Positions 30,215 to 40,250 of a stretch of DNA of 42,011 nucleotides are shown piece by piece. How positions within the stretch are numbered: position 1 is the stretch's first letter; the number at the start of each line of letters is the position of its first letter. The notes below the pieces were generated by a model. It made no database searches, had not been told where the DNA came from, and saw only the letters and a list, made by a program, of their open reading frames with translations. The stretch spans positions 1 to 42,011 of the forward strand of contig JAKAFC010000002.1 in the NCBI GenBank assembly GCA_021818065.1. Direction: 5' to 3'. Both the position numbers and the translations under genes were made by a program. This DNA comes from Pseudomonadota bacterium (lineage in GTDB: Bacteria > Pseudomonadota > Gammaproteobacteria > Burkholderiales > Burkholderiaceae_C).

Positions 30215-31138
30215 TTACTTGCGCATCAGGGTGGACTTGCCGAACAGGCTCTCGATCAGATCGACCGCGACTTCGGCCGTGCGGTTGCGCACGTCGAACG
30301 CGGGGTTGAGCTCGACCACGTCGAGCGAGGCCAGCAGCCCGGTGTCGGCGATCATTTCCATGCAGAGCTGGGCTTCGCGGTAGGTGGGGCCGCCGGGCAC
30401 CGTGGTGCCCACGCCCGGGGCGATGTCGGGGTCGAGGAAATCGACATCGAAGCTCACATGCAGATGGGTGTCGGCATCGAGCCCGGCCAGGGCCTGGTTC
30501 ATGGTTTCGCGCATGCCGTGCTCGTCGATGAAGCGCATGTCGAACACGTCCAGCCCGGCGGCGTGCACCAGCCGCTTTTCCTCAGGGTCCACACTGCGGA
30601 TGCCGATCTGCCGGATGCTGTTCGGGTGCAGTTGCGGCGCCGCGCCGCCCAGGGTGGTGAGCGCCTGCGGGCCGTTGCCGCACAGGCAGGCCACGGGCAT
30701 GCCGTGGATGTTGCCGGTGGGCGTGACGGTATGGGTGTTGAAGTCGGCATGGGCGTCGAGCCACAGCACGCGCAGCTTGCGGCCCTGCGCGCGGCAGTGC
30801 TGCGCCACCGCGCTGAGCGAGCCGATGGCCAGGCAATGGTCGCCGCCGAGCAGGATGGGCAGGGCCTCGGCACGCAAGGCATCGCCCACGGCTTGGTGCA
30901 CGGCGGTGTTCCAGGCGATGACTTCGGGCAGGTGGCGATAGCCGTCGCGCGGTGGCAGCCAGGGGTTGTGCGGCCCGGTGAGGTTGCCGGTGTCGCGCAC
31001 CTCCAGCCCCAGGCCGCGCAGGGCGCGGTCGATGCCGGCGACGCGCAGCGCCTCTGGTCCCATGGAGGCGCCGCGGGCGCCCGCGCCGATGTCGGCGGGC
31101 GCCCCGATCAGGTGGATGCTGGCGGGCGGGGGCGTCAC
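30215..31138 (-). CDS. rocF: Arginase
   Basis: [46 protein letters not shown] manganese-binding motifs. Confidence 0.93.
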   Translation of the reverse strand: MTPPPASIHLIGAPADIGAGARGASMGPEALRVAGIDRALRGLGLEVRDTGNLTGPHNPWLPPRDGYRHLPEVIAWNTAVHQAVGDALRAEALPILLGGDHCLAIGSLSAVAQHCRAQGRKLRVLWLDAHADFNTHTVTPTGNIHGMPVACLCGNGPQALTTLGGAAPQLHPNSIRQIGIRSVDPEEKRLVHAAGLDVFDMRFIDEHGMRETMNQALAGLDADTHLHVSFDVDFLDPDIAPGVGTTVPGGPTYREAQLCMEMIADTGLLASLDVVELNPAFDVRNRTAEVAVDLIESLFGKSTLMRK

Positions 31139-32040
31139 GACGGTTCGGCTGCGGTGTCGAGTTCGAAGGCGCGGGCCAGGGTGTCCCAGGCCTGCTCTGC
31201 GGTTTCGACAAAGTGGAACAGGTGCACGTCTTTCGGCGAGATCATGCCAGTCTCGACCAGATGATCGAAGTTGATGAGCTTGCGCCAGAACGATTCACCG
31301 AACAGCAGGATGGGGCGATGCCGTACCTTGCTGGCCTGCGTCAGGGTGAGGACCTCGAACAATTCGTCGAGTGTGCCGAAGCCGCCGGGAAAGCACACCA
31401 GCGCCACCGAGCGCATGAGGAAGTGCATCTTGCGCAGCGCGAAGTAGTGGAACTGGAAGCACAGTTCAGGGGTGATGTAGGGGTTCGGCCGCTGCTCGTG
31501 CTGCAGCACGATGTTCAGGCCCACGCTCTTGCCACCCGCCTCGAAGGCGCCGCGGTTGCCCGCTTCCATGATGCCCGGGCCGCCGCCGGTGACGACCACC
31601 AGCGGTGCGTCGGCATCGCAAGTGGCTCGGGTGACGATGGCGGCAAAACGTCTGGCCTCCTCGTAGTAGCGCGACATCGCCACCTGCGTGCGGGCGCGGG
31701 CGATGGCTTGGGCCTCGCCCTTGGCGAGCGCGGCGTCCAGGCGCTGCTGCGCCACGTCGGGGGGGAGCACGCGGGCGCTGCCGAAGATGACGATGGTCGA
31801 TTCGATACCGTGCTCGGCCTGGATCAGCTCCGGCTTGAGCAGTTCGAGCTGCATGCGCACGGCGCGCATTTCTTCGCGCAGGATGAACTCGGTATCGGTG
31901 AACGCCAGCTTGTAGCTGCTGCCGGGCTGGTCGTACGGCGAGGGTTCGACGGCGACGCGGGCGGCATCTTCGCCCGCGCTGGGGAAGTTGCGATCGGCCA
32001 GCTGGCCGCGCTTGTGGCGCAAGAGACGTTGCTTATTCAT
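31135..32040 (-). CDS. LOG family protein (TIGR00730-type Rossmann fold; cytokinin riboside phosphohydrolase-like)
   Basis: VVTGGGPGIMEAGNRGAFEAGGKSVGLNI and CFPGGFGTLDELFEVLTLTQ; ATGA overlap with arginase. Confidence 0.88.
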   Translation of the reverse strand: MNKQRLLRHKRGQLADRNFPSAGEDAARVAVEPSPYDQPGSSYKLAFTDTEFILREEMRAVRMQLELLKPELIQAEHGIESTIVIFGSARVLPPDVAQQRLDAALAKGEAQAIARARTQVAMSRYYEEARRFAAIVTRATCDADAPLVVVTGGGPGIMEAGNRGAFEAGGKSVGLNIVLQHEQRPNPYITPELCFQFHYFALRKMHFLMRSVALVCFPGGFGTLDELFEVLTLTQASKVRHRPILLFGESFWRKLINFDHLVETGMISPKDVHLFHFVETAEQAWDTLARAFELDTAAEPS

Positions 32041-32141
32041 GCGGCAAGCATAGCGAATCGGGGGGTGGCGTCAGCGGATGTTTCGCACCGACCCCGCTGT
32101 TACCTTTTCTGACGGTACTGACACCGATTTCGGCCTAAAAC

Positions 32142-32168
32142 TCCCGGACCAAAACAAGTCCGAGGAGC
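32142..32168 (+). promoter_or_regulatory. 5'UTR hairpin occluding the Shine-Dalgarno of the APC permease gene
   Basis: CTCCCGGAC-(CAAAACAA)-GTCCGAGGAG: 9 bp with one bulged A; the GAGGAG arm is the likely SD for ATG at 32175. Confidence 0.45.
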
Positions 32169-32174
32169 ACGACT

Positions 32175-33812
32175 ATGGCCAGCGTTCACATCGACCACGC
32201 CCCCGACCCGGCAACACCGGCAAAACGCATCCGCAAGGCTGCTGGGATCTGGAGCCTGCTGTTTGCTAGTCTCACCGCCATCATCGGTTCGGGCTGGCTG
32301 TTCGCGCCGCTGACCGCGGCCACGCAGGCGGGCCCGGCCAGCATCCTTTCGTGGGCCATCGGCGGCGCGGCCATTCTGGTGCTGGCCTTCGTCAATGCCG
32401 AACTCACCAGTTCGTTTCCCGGCATGGGGGCGGTCATCACCTTTCCCAAACTCAGCCATGGCCACCTGGCCGCGGCGATCGTCAGCTGGGTAGTGTTTCT
32501 CGGCTACGTCACCGTGGCCCCGGCGGAGGTGTTGGCCGTGGTGACCTACGCCAACAACTATCTGCCCGGCATGGTGGACGCCAAAACTGCGCTGCTCACC
32601 GACGAGGGCATGGCCATCAGCGTGGCGCTTCTGGGGGCGTTCATCCTCATCAACGCCTGGGGGGTGCGGGCCTTGCTGCGGCTGGGCAACACCTTGATGA
32701 TCTGGAAGCTCATCATCCCCATCCTCACCATCGTGGCGCTGATGCTGGCCTCGTTCCATGTCGGCAACTTCACCGCGCAGGGCTTCGCCCCGTTCGGCGC
32801 CAAGGGCACGATTGCCGCCATCGCCACCTCGGGCATCGTCTTCAGCTACCTGGGGTTTCGCCAGGCCATCGAACTCTCGGGTGAGGCGACCAACCCGCAG
32901 CGCGACGTGCCCATTGCCATCATCGGCTCGGTGCTCATCGCCGGGGCCATTTTTGTGCTGCTGGAGGTGGCGCTGATCGGCGCGGTGAACCCGGCGGACA
33001 TCGCGCAAGGCTGGGCCAAGCTGCACTTCACCGGGGTGTCCGGGCCGTTCGCCGGACTGGCGGTGATTCTGGGCATGAGCTGGCTGGCCATCCTGCTCTA
33101 CATCGACGCCGTGGTCTCGCCCACAGGCACCGGCCTGGTGTACGGCGGCACAACGGCCCGCGTGGTGTACGCCACCGGGCGCGATGGTCTGTCCACGCCC
33201 TGGTTCGCCAAGCTCAACAAGAACGGCGCACCGTCCACCGGGCTGTGGATCACCTGGATCGTGGGCATTCTGTTTTTTCTGCCGTTTCCGTCGTGGCAGA
33301 AGATCGTGACCTTCATCTCCTCGGCCACGGTGCTGGGCTACGGCATCGGCCCGGTCGCCTTGATGACCCTGCGCCGCAGCCTGCCGCTGGGCACCTATCC
33401 GCGTCCGTACACCCTCAAAGGAGCAGGGCTGTGGGCACCCTTGGCGTTCATCGTCTCCAACTTCATCATCTACTGGTCGGGCGCCAGCACTGACAACTTT
33501 CTGTTCGGCGGTCTGGCGGTCATCTTCATCCTGTTCGTGCTGTATCAGGCCGCCACGCACGGCGGCAAGCTGGGCCACCTGCAGTGGAAGGGCGCGTGGT
33601 GGCTGGCGCCGTATTTCTTCGCCATGTGGCTGGTGACTTATCTGGGCCCCAAGGACCTCATCGGCGGCACCGGCATGCTGACCTTTTATCAGGGCATGGT
33701 GGTCGTGGTCATCATCAGCATCGCCATCATGGCCCTGGCCGTGGCCAGCGGCCTGCCAGAACCGGAGGAGGCGCGGGAGATGATTGCGCTGACCGGCAAG
33801 ACACGCTCCTGA
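32175..33812 (+). CDS. APC superfamily amino acid permease
   Basis: IWSLLFASLTAIIGSGWLFAPLTAATQAGPASILSWAIGGAAILVLAFVNAELTSSFPGMGAVITFP; 12 TM pattern. Confidence 0.92.
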   Translation: MASVHIDHAPDPATPAKRIRKAAGIWSLLFASLTAIIGSGWLFAPLTAATQAGPASILSWAIGGAAILVLAFVNAELTSSFPGMGAVITFPKLSHGHLAAAIVSWVVFLGYVTVAPAEVLAVVTYANNYLPGMVDAKTALLTDEGMAISVALLGAFILINAWGVRALLRLGNTLMIWKLIIPILTIVALMLASFHVGNFTAQGFAPFGAKGTIAAIATSGIVFSYLGFRQAIELSGEATNPQRDVPIAIIGSVLIAGAIFVLLEVALIGAVNPADIAQGWAKLHFTGVSGPFAGLAVILGMSWLAILLYIDAVVSPTGTGLVYGGTTARVVYATGRDGLSTPWFAKLNKNGAPSTGLWITWIVGILFFLPFPSWQKIVTFISSATVLGYGIGPVALMTLRRSLPLGTYPRPYTLKGAGLWAPLAFIVSNFIIYWSGASTDNFLFGGLAVIFILFVLYQAATHGGKLGHLQWKGAWWLAPYFFAMWLVTYLGPKDLIGGTGMLTFYQGMVVVVIISIAIMALAVASGLPEPEEAREMIALTGKTRS

Positions 33813-33860
33813 CAGCACATGCGCCAGGCGCGGGCTTGGCCTGGAGTGCGCGCCTGGTGC

Positions 33861-35585
33861 TCAGCCGACCTTCTTCTTGAGCAGCCCCAGCACCAGGGCG
33901 CTGACCACTGTGCCGACGGCCAGCGCGACGACATACATCCCCAGGTGCGAGACCGCGTTGGGAATCGGCAGGACGAAGACACCGCCGTGCGGCACCCGCA
34001 GTTGGACCGCCGCGACCATCGAGATCGCCCCGGCGACCGCCGAGCCGATCATGTTGGCCGGAATGACACGCAGCGGATCGCGCGCGGCGTAGGGGATCGC
34101 GCCTTCGGTGATGAAGGACAGGCCGAGCAATCCGGTGGCGCCCCAGGCCTCGCGTTCGTCCACCGTGAAGCGGTTGGGGAACAGACGGGTGGCCAGCGCG
34201 AGCCCCAGCGGCGGGGTCATGCCCGCAGCCATGACCGCGGCCATGGGCGTGAAGATCTGGCTCGCAAGCAGGCCCGTGGCGAAGGTGTAGGCCGCCTTGT
34301 TCACCGGACCACCCATGTCGAAGGCCATCATCGCCCCCAGCAGCAGACCGAGCAGAATGGCACTGGTGCCTTGCATGCCCTTGAGCCAGTCGGTGAGCCA
34401 GGCCAAGGCATGGGCGACGGGTGTGCCGACCACATAGATCATCAACAGGCCGGTGAGCAAAGTGCCGAGCAGCGGCAGGATGAGCACCGGCTTGAGGCCC
34501 TCGACATGGCGGTTGAGCTTGAGGTGCTTGTTGAACCAGTCAGTGCCGTAACCGGCGATGAAGCCCGAGACGATGCCGCCCAGAAACCCGGCGCCGATGG
34601 ACGAGGCGATCATGCCGCCGATCATGCCGGGGGCGATGCCCGGGCGGTCGGCAATCGAGTAGGCGATGTAGCCCGAGAGTGCGGGCACGATGAGTGCAAA
34701 CGCCGCCTTGGCGCCGATCTGAAACAACTCATAGCCCAGCGTGCCGGCATGCTCGGGTTTGAACACATAGATGCCGCCCAGGGCAAACGACAGGGCGATG
34801 AGCAGGCCGCCCGCCGTGATGAACGGCAGCATGAACGACACGCCGGTCATCAAATGCTTGTAGGGGCCGGCGCGCAGCACGGCGGCCTTTTCCCGCTTGG
34901 CCGAGGCCTCGAAGCCAGCGCCGCCTGCCGGACGCAGAACCTGGGCGTCGCGCAGAGCGCGCTGGATCAGCGCCTGCCCGTCCTGGATCGCGGGTTTGGT
35001 GCTGACCTGCAGCACGCGCTTGCCGTCGAAGCGCGACAGATCGACTTGGCGATCGGCCGCGATCAGCACCACGTCGGCCTGCGCGATGTCCTCGTCCGTC
35101 AGGGTGTTCTGCGATCCCACCGAACCCTGCGTCTCCACCTTGACGGTGTGCCCCAAAGCCTTTGCCGCCTGCTCGATGGCCTCTGCAGCCATGAAGGTGT
35201 GGGCGATGCCCGTGGGGCAGGAGGTGATGGCGACGATCCGCGCCGCTGCAGGCGCACCTGACGTCGCGGCTGCGGCCGGCGGCGGCGCCTGCAGCGCGCG
35301 ATCGAGCACGGCGCCGGCATCAGCCAAGACGGCGTCGAGTGTCGTCACCGCTCGCTGCAAACCTGCCATGCGCGCATCGTTGGCATCGGTGTCACCGACG
35401 GCCAGCCAGATGCCGCCTGCAGCGGTCTGCGAGCGCACAAGCGGGTTGAGCACGCCCTGCGCAGTGGTGACCTCGATGTCGATGGCTTGTTGGCGCTTGG
35501 CCGCCGCCTGGCGTAAGGCCTCGGCGGCGAGCACCCCGGCGACTGTGCGGTCATCGGCCGCGATGGATACGAAGAGCTGAGGCAT
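33861..35585 (-). CDS. fruA: PTS fructose transporter subunit IIBC
   Basis: IIB active site [30 protein letters not shown] membrane domain with [19 protein letters not shown] and [27 protein letters not shown]. Confidence 0.95.
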   Translation of the reverse strand: MPQLFVSIAADDRTVAGVLAAEALRQAAAKRQQAIDIEVTTAQGVLNPLVRSQTAAGGIWLAVGDTDANDARMAGLQRAVTTLDAVLADAGAVLDRALQAPPPAAAATSGAPAAARIVAITSCPTGIAHTFMAAEAIEQAAKALGHTVKVETQGSVGSQNTLTDEDIAQADVVLIAADRQVDLSRFDGKRVLQVSTKPAIQDGQALIQRALRDAQVLRPAGGAGFEASAKREKAAVLRAGPYKHLMTGVSFMLPFITAGGLLIALSFALGGIYVFKPEHAGTLGYELFQIGAKAAFALIVPALSGYIAYSIADRPGIAPGMIGGMIASSIGAGFLGGIVSGFIAGYGTDWFNKHLKLNRHVEGLKPVLILPLLGTLLTGLLMIYVVGTPVAHALAWLTDWLKGMQGTSAILLGLLLGAMMAFDMGGPVNKAAYTFATGLLASQIFTPMAAVMAAGMTPPLGLALATRLFPNRFTVDEREAWGATGLLGLSFITEGAIPYAARDPLRVIPANMIGSAVAGAISMVAAVQLRVPHGGVFVLPIPNAVSHLGMYVVALAVGTVVSALVLGLLKKKVG

Positions 35586-35611
35586 GCTGGTCTCCTGTCG
35601 TGTTGGGGCCT

Positions 35612-36562
35612 TCAGCGCACAGGCTGAATGCGGACTTGTGCTGCGAGGTCGTCGACGCGCGGGCGCGGGCCGAGGTTGGGGCCGATCTGCCCGAGTTTGC
35701 TGTAGGCGAATGCGCTGCCAAGCCGGGCCACGCCTTCGAGCCCGGCGCCGTTGGACAGCGCGGCGACGATGCCCGCCACCATGGCATCGCCGGCGCCGAC
35801 CGTGCTGGCCGGGCGGATGGCGGGCAGGCCGGCGTGCAGAGCGGCATCGGCCGTGATGAAGAGGGCACCGTCAGCACCCAGAGAGACGACCACCATCTCC
35901 AGCTCCCGTCCGAGCAAGGCACGGGCGGTGGCGACGAGTTCGGTTGTCGAGGGCAGGGCGCGGTTGGCCCAGGCTTCGAGTTCGGCGCGGTTGGGTTTGA
36001 TGACACTGGGCCGTCGGTTCGCCGCCAGCGCCGCGTGCAGCGGCAAGCCGCTGGTGTCGAGCACCGTGCGCACGCCCCGGGCGCTCAACGTCGCCACCAG
36101 ATCGGCATAGGTGCTGTCGGCAAAGCCAGCCGGCAGGCTGCCCGCCAGCACCACCAGGCTTTCGGCGTCGGCGTGTTGCAGCACGGCGTCGCGCACTGCG
36201 GGCAGCCGTTCCACCGGAACTTCGGCACCGGGCAGATTGATGTCGGTGGTGTCCGTGGCATCCACCAACTTGACGTTGGTGCGCGTCAGACCGGGGTAAC
36301 GGCAGAAGGCGTCGACGATGCCCTTGGTGGCGAACAGCGCGCTGAAGGTGTCGGCATTGTCTTCACCCAACAAGCCCGTGGCGATGACCGCCTGGCCCCA
36401 GTCGGCCAGACAACCCGCCACCATCACCCCCTTGCCACCGGCGTCGAACTGCACCGCTCTGGCGCGGTGGACTTGGCCCGGATGGAGCGCGTCGAGCGTG
36501 ATGGTTTCGTCGATCGCAGGGTTGAGCGTGACTGTAATGACAGGAGAGGCCGGTGCGTTCAT
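35612..36562 (-). CDS. fruK: 1-phosphofructokinase
   Basis: ORF 35612..37957 trimmed to [34 protein letters not shown]; PfkB motif [15 protein letters not shown]. Confidence 0.94.
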   Translation of the reverse strand: MNAPASPVITVTLNPAIDETITLDALHPGQVHRARAVQFDAGGKGVMVAGCLADWGQAVIATGLLGEDNADTFSALFATKGIVDAFCRYPGLTRTNVKLVDATDTTDINLPGAEVPVERLPAVRDAVLQHADAESLVVLAGSLPAGFADSTYADLVATLSARGVRTVLDTSGLPLHAALAANRRPSVIKPNRAELEAWANRALPSTTELVATARALLGRELEMVVVSLGADGALFITADAALHAGLPAIRPASTVGAGDAMVAGIVAALSNGAGLEGVARLGSAFAYSKLGQIGPNLGPRPRVDDLAAQVRIQPVR

Positions 36563-39072
36563 GCCGCCTCCGCCGCCAACGCCCGCACGGCCTGGGCCGA
36601 CTCGGCGGCCAGCGCGCGCGCGGCGAGTTGCTGCAAAGCCGACAGGGTGCTGGCGCGCAACCGGGCCTTCACCGCCGGAATATCGCGCGGCGTCATGGAA
36701 AGCTCGTGCACGCCCAGCCCGGTCAGCAGCGCAGCGCCGAACGGATCGCCCGCCAGGCCACCGCAGACGCCCACCCAGCGGCCGTGCTGTGCCGCGCCCT
36801 CCACCGTGGTGCGGACGAGGCGCAGCACGGCCGGGTGCAGGCTGTCGGCGAAGGGGGCGAGTTCCGGGTTTTGCCGATCCATCGCCAGAACGTATTGCGT
36901 CAGGTCGTTGGTGCCGATGGAGAAGAAGTCCACATGCGCGGCAAGCGCATCGGCCTGCAGCGCGGCCGCAGGCACCTCGATCATGATGCCCAGCGGAACC
37001 GGCGGGGCGCCCAGTTCGGCGCGCAGGCGCTCGCACACCGCGCGCAGGGCCAGCACCTCGTCCACACTGGTGATCATGGGAAACATGATGGACAAGTCGC
37101 CACCGTCCTTCGCGGCGCGATAGAGCGCGCGCAGTTGCGGTTCGAGCAGGTCGGCGCGGCGCAGCAGCAAGCGGGCGCCGCGCACGCCGAGGAAGGGGTT
37201 GGCCTCTTGCGGCAGATGGAGGTGGGCCACTTGCTTGTCGCCGCCGATGTCCAGGGCGCGCACGATCAGCGGTCGCGTGCCCAGCGCGTCGATCATGCCG
37301 CGGTAGGTGGCAAACTGGGCCGCTTCGTCGGGCGTTTCGCCGCGTTCCAGAAACAGGAACTCGGTGCGCATCAGTCCCACGCCTTCGGCGCCTTCGTCCA
37401 GCGCCATGGGGACCTGGCCCGGCAGGTTGACGTTGGCGCCGATCGCCACGGTATGGCCGTCCTGCAGGCGGGCAGGTTGGCTGCGCTCGGCCTTCTGCGC
37501 GGCGCGGCGGGCAGCCTCGGCGGTGATCGCGTCTTGCGCCGAGGCGAGGTCGGCGGCACTGGGGTCGAGGTAGAGCTTGCCGCCCACGCCGTCGATCACC
37601 GCGGTCGTGCCGCTTTGCAGCGCCAGCAGTGCGGCGCCTGCGCCAACCAGCGCAGGCAGGCCCAGGGTGCGGGCGAGGATGGCGGTGTGCGAGGTCGGGC
37701 CGCCCTGCGCGATGGCCAGGCCGACGACGCGGTGCATGTCGATGGCGGCGGTGTCGGACGGCGTCAGATCGTCGGCGACGAGGATGCAGGGCTGGTCTGG
37801 CAAGTCGCGCAGGTGCCCCAGTTGCAGCGTGGGTTCCAACTGTCCCAGGACACGGCGGCCGACGTCGCGCAGATCGGTCGCACGCCCGGCGAGTACCGGG
37901 TTGCCCAGGGCCGCAAGCTTGCAGGCCATGCGCTCGACGGCGCTGTTCCACGACCAACCCACGCCGTGGCCTTCGACGAGGATCTGGCAGGCCAGGGTGA
38001 TGAGGTCGCTGTCCTTGAGCAGTTCGCGCTGGGCTTTGAAAATGCGGGCCTCGGCCTCGCCGAGCCGGCGGGCCGTGTCGTCGGCCAGGGCGGCGAGCTG
38101 CTGGTCGGTGACCTGCAGGGCATGATGCAGTTGATCGGCGCCCCGGTCGAGCGGCACGGGCAGGTCGGGGATTTGCAGGTCAGCGGGAGCCAACACATGC
38201 AGCCGACCGACCGCCAGGCCAGGGCTTGCCGGCATGCCGGCCACCACGGCAGGCGTACCGGGCGGAGTCCAGGCGCCCGCGCTGGAAGCGGCGGGAATCG
38301 CTGCGCGCTCGGCATCGGCGCGCTCCTGCGCGGTCAGGCTGTCGAGGACCTGGCGAAAACGCGCCAACGCCTCCTCGGCGCCCTCGCCGTCGGCCGACAG
38401 CCGCACGCTGTCGCCCTGGCGCAGCCCCAGGCTGAGCAGCCCGACGAGGTTGCGGGCGTCGGCGATGTCGCTGTCGTGGCGCACCTGCAGCCGCACGCCG
38501 GATCGCCGCGCTGCCTCGACCCACTGCGAAGCCGGACGGGCGTGCAGGCCTGCGGGGTAGGGCAACACCCAATCCACGGCGTGTGCCAGATCGGCAGCCG
38601 CGGTGGGCGGTGCTGTCGCGACCTCATCGCCCAGCGCCAGCACCAGATCGGCTGGCTGGGTGGTGGTGAACAACGCGCTCATGCGTCTGTCGTTCTGCAT
38701 CAGGCGGGTCAGCCGCCGCAGCAGGGCGATGTGGCTGTCGGACTTGGCGGCAATGGCCACGACCAGGCGCGCCTGCTGACCCGGGTTCCATTCCACGCCT
38801 TGCGGCACCTGCAGCACGGCGATGCCGTCGCGCAGCACCAGATCGCGGTCCTTGCCCAGGCCGTGGGGAATGGCCACGCCGTGACCGAGAAAGGTGTTGG
38901 CGACGCCTTCGCGTGCGAGCACGCTGGCGGTGAAGCCAGGTGCCACGCAGCCGCTCGCGCTGAGCAAAAGACAGGCTTCGCTGATGGCGTCGTCCTTGCT
39001 CGCCGGGCGGGCGCCCAGACGGATGCGAGAGTCGGACACCAGGTCTTCGGGGGAGGTCACCGCCATGTTCAT
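36559..39072 (-). CDS. fruB: Fused PTS fructose IIA - HPr - enzyme I protein
   Basis: IIA FLGHGVAIPHGLGKDRDLV, HPr YPAGLHARPASQWVEAA, EI GGPTSHTAILARTLGLPALVG and VGLMRTEFLFLERGETPDEAAQF; ATGA overlap with fruK. Confidence 0.95.
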   Translation of the reverse strand: MNMAVTSPEDLVSDSRIRLGARPASKDDAISEACLLLSASGCVAPGFTASVLAREGVANTFLGHGVAIPHGLGKDRDLVLRDGIAVLQVPQGVEWNPGQQARLVVAIAAKSDSHIALLRRLTRLMQNDRRMSALFTTTQPADLVLALGDEVATAPPTAAADLAHAVDWVLPYPAGLHARPASQWVEAARRSGVRLQVRHDSDIADARNLVGLLSLGLRQGDSVRLSADGEGAEEALARFRQVLDSLTAQERADAERAAIPAASSAGAWTPPGTPAVVAGMPASPGLAVGRLHVLAPADLQIPDLPVPLDRGADQLHHALQVTDQQLAALADDTARRLGEAEARIFKAQRELLKDSDLITLACQILVEGHGVGWSWNSAVERMACKLAALGNPVLAGRATDLRDVGRRVLGQLEPTLQLGHLRDLPDQPCILVADDLTPSDTAAIDMHRVVGLAIAQGGPTSHTAILARTLGLPALVGAGAALLALQSGTTAVIDGVGGKLYLDPSAADLASAQDAITAEAARRAAQKAERSQPARLQDGHTVAIGANVNLPGQVPMALDEGAEGVGLMRTEFLFLERGETPDEAAQFATYRGMIDALGTRPLIVRALDIGGDKQVAHLHLPQEANPFLGVRGARLLLRRADLLEPQLRALYRAAKDGGDLSIMFPMITSVDEVLALRAVCERLRAELGAPPVPLGIMIEVPAAALQADALAAHVDFFSIGTNDLTQYVLAMDRQNPELAPFADSLHPAVLRLVRTTVEGAAQHGRWVGVCGGLAGDPFGAALLTGLGVHELSMTPRDIPAVKARLRASTLSALQQLAARALAAESAQAVRALAAEAA

Positions 39073-39093
39073 CTCCTGTGGTAGTGGCCAAAA

Positions 39094-39107
39094 TGATAAC
39101 GTTTACA
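39094..39107. promoter_or_regulatory. Candidate LacI/FruR-type operator O1, upstream of fruBKA
   Basis: TGATAAC|GTTTACA imperfect dyad 22 bp upstream of fruB. Confidence 0.6.
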
Positions 39108-39215
39108 TTGCGAGTTGCAACCGAAATGTCTGCGTGAAAACCCGAATTTTCAGGAAGATTTCAAGAGATTTGGCTAAGATGGAGCCTAGAACTTGGCCAA
39201 TGTCGGCCTACGCAA

Positions 39216-39229
39216 TGTTGACGTTTTCA
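39216..39229. promoter_or_regulatory. Candidate LacI/FruR-type operator O2, abutting the regulator start codon
   Basis: TGTTGAC|GTTTTCA matches O1 at 11 of 14 positions; ATG at 39231. Confidence 0.55.
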
Positions 39230-39230
39230 G

Positions 39231-40250
39231 ATGACTTCCAGCATCAAGGATGTGGCCCGCGTGGCGGGTGTCTCGGTGGCCACGGTCTCGCGAGCACTCA
39301 GCGGCAGCACGGTGGTCAGCCCCGAACTCACCGCCCGGATTCAAGCCGCCATTCATGAAACCGGGTACCGCCCCAACCTGTCGGCGCGGCGCCTGCGCTC
39401 GCGCGACTCCGGCACCATCGGCCTGATCGTGGCCGACATCCGCAATCCGTTCTTCACGGCGGTGAGCCGTGCCGTGGAAGACGAGGCCTACCGCGCCGGC
39501 CTGCGCGTCATCCTGTGCAACACCGACGAAAACCCCGAGAAGGAAGCCATGTACCTCAACCTCATGGAGGAGGAGCGGGTGACGGGCGTGATTTTTGCGC
39601 CCACGCGCCAGACGGCCGATCAACTCGCGTTGCAGGCGTGGAGCTTTCCGCTGGTGCTGATCGACCGCGTCAGCGCACGAGGTGGGCACGACGCGGTGGC
39701 GCTCGACAACGCCGCCGCCAGCAGCATGCTGGTGGAGCATCTGCATGCGCAGGGCTATCGGCGCATCGCCGGCGTGTTCGGCAACGCCAGTAGCAGCGGG
39801 GCCGAGCGGCACGACGGCTATGTGGCGGCCATGTTCCGCCTGGGGCTTGAGCCGCGTTCGATGTTCGTGCCGCCCCAGGCGCAGGCCGCCGAACAGGCCG
39901 CGTTGCAATGGCTGGCCGAAGCAGCCAGACCCGATGCACTCATCGCCAGCAACGGGCTGCTGCTCATGGGGTTGGTGCGTGCGGTGCGGCAAGCTGGGCT
40001 GGCCCTGGCGCGCGATGTCGCCGTGGCCGGGTTCGACAACGAGAGCTGGACCGAGATCGTCGAGCCGGGTCTGACCGTGATCGCGCAACCGGTGGATGCG
40101 ATCGGTCGCAACGCCATGATGCTGCTTGCCGCGCGCCTCAAAGACCCTACTCTGCCAGCCCGCAAATTGCTGCTCAGCGGGCGCTGTATCGCGCGGGGAT
40201 CGACTGCGCGCCGCGTCAGTCCCGCGCTTCCTGGGTCTGCCGCCGGTTGA
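39231..40250 (+). CDS. LacI-family transcriptional regulator (FruR/Cra-like)
   Basis: SSIKDVARVAGVSVATVSRALSGSTVVSPELTARIQAAIHETGYRPNLSARRL HTH; sugar-binding domain; divergent from fruBKA. Confidence 0.93.
   Translation: MTSSIKDVARVAGVSVATVSRALSGSTVVSPELTARIQAAIHETGYRPNLSARRLRSRDSGTIGLIVADIRNPFFTAVSRAVEDEAYRAGLRVILCNTDENPEKEAMYLNLMEEERVTGVIFAPTRQTADQLALQAWSFPLVLIDRVSARGGHDAVALDNAAASSMLVEHLHAQGYRRIAGVFGNASSSGAERHDGYVAAMFRLGLEPRSMFVPPQAQAAEQAALQWLAEAARPDALIASNGLLLMGLVRAVRQAGLALARDVAVAGFDNESWTEIVEPGLTVIAQPVDAIGRNAMMLLAARLKDPTLPARKLLLSGRCIARGSTARRVSPALPGSAAG

Noticed and set aside
32100-33818. 572-aa minus-strand ORF opposite the APC permease, and similar long ORFs (e.g. 23007-24476 +, 28459-30039 +, 30164-31264 +, 33819-35261 +, 36553-39084 +)
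   Set aside because: Low-complexity His/Arg/Gln/Gly/Ala-rich translations antisense to clearly recognised genes, as expected from GC-rich codon bias.
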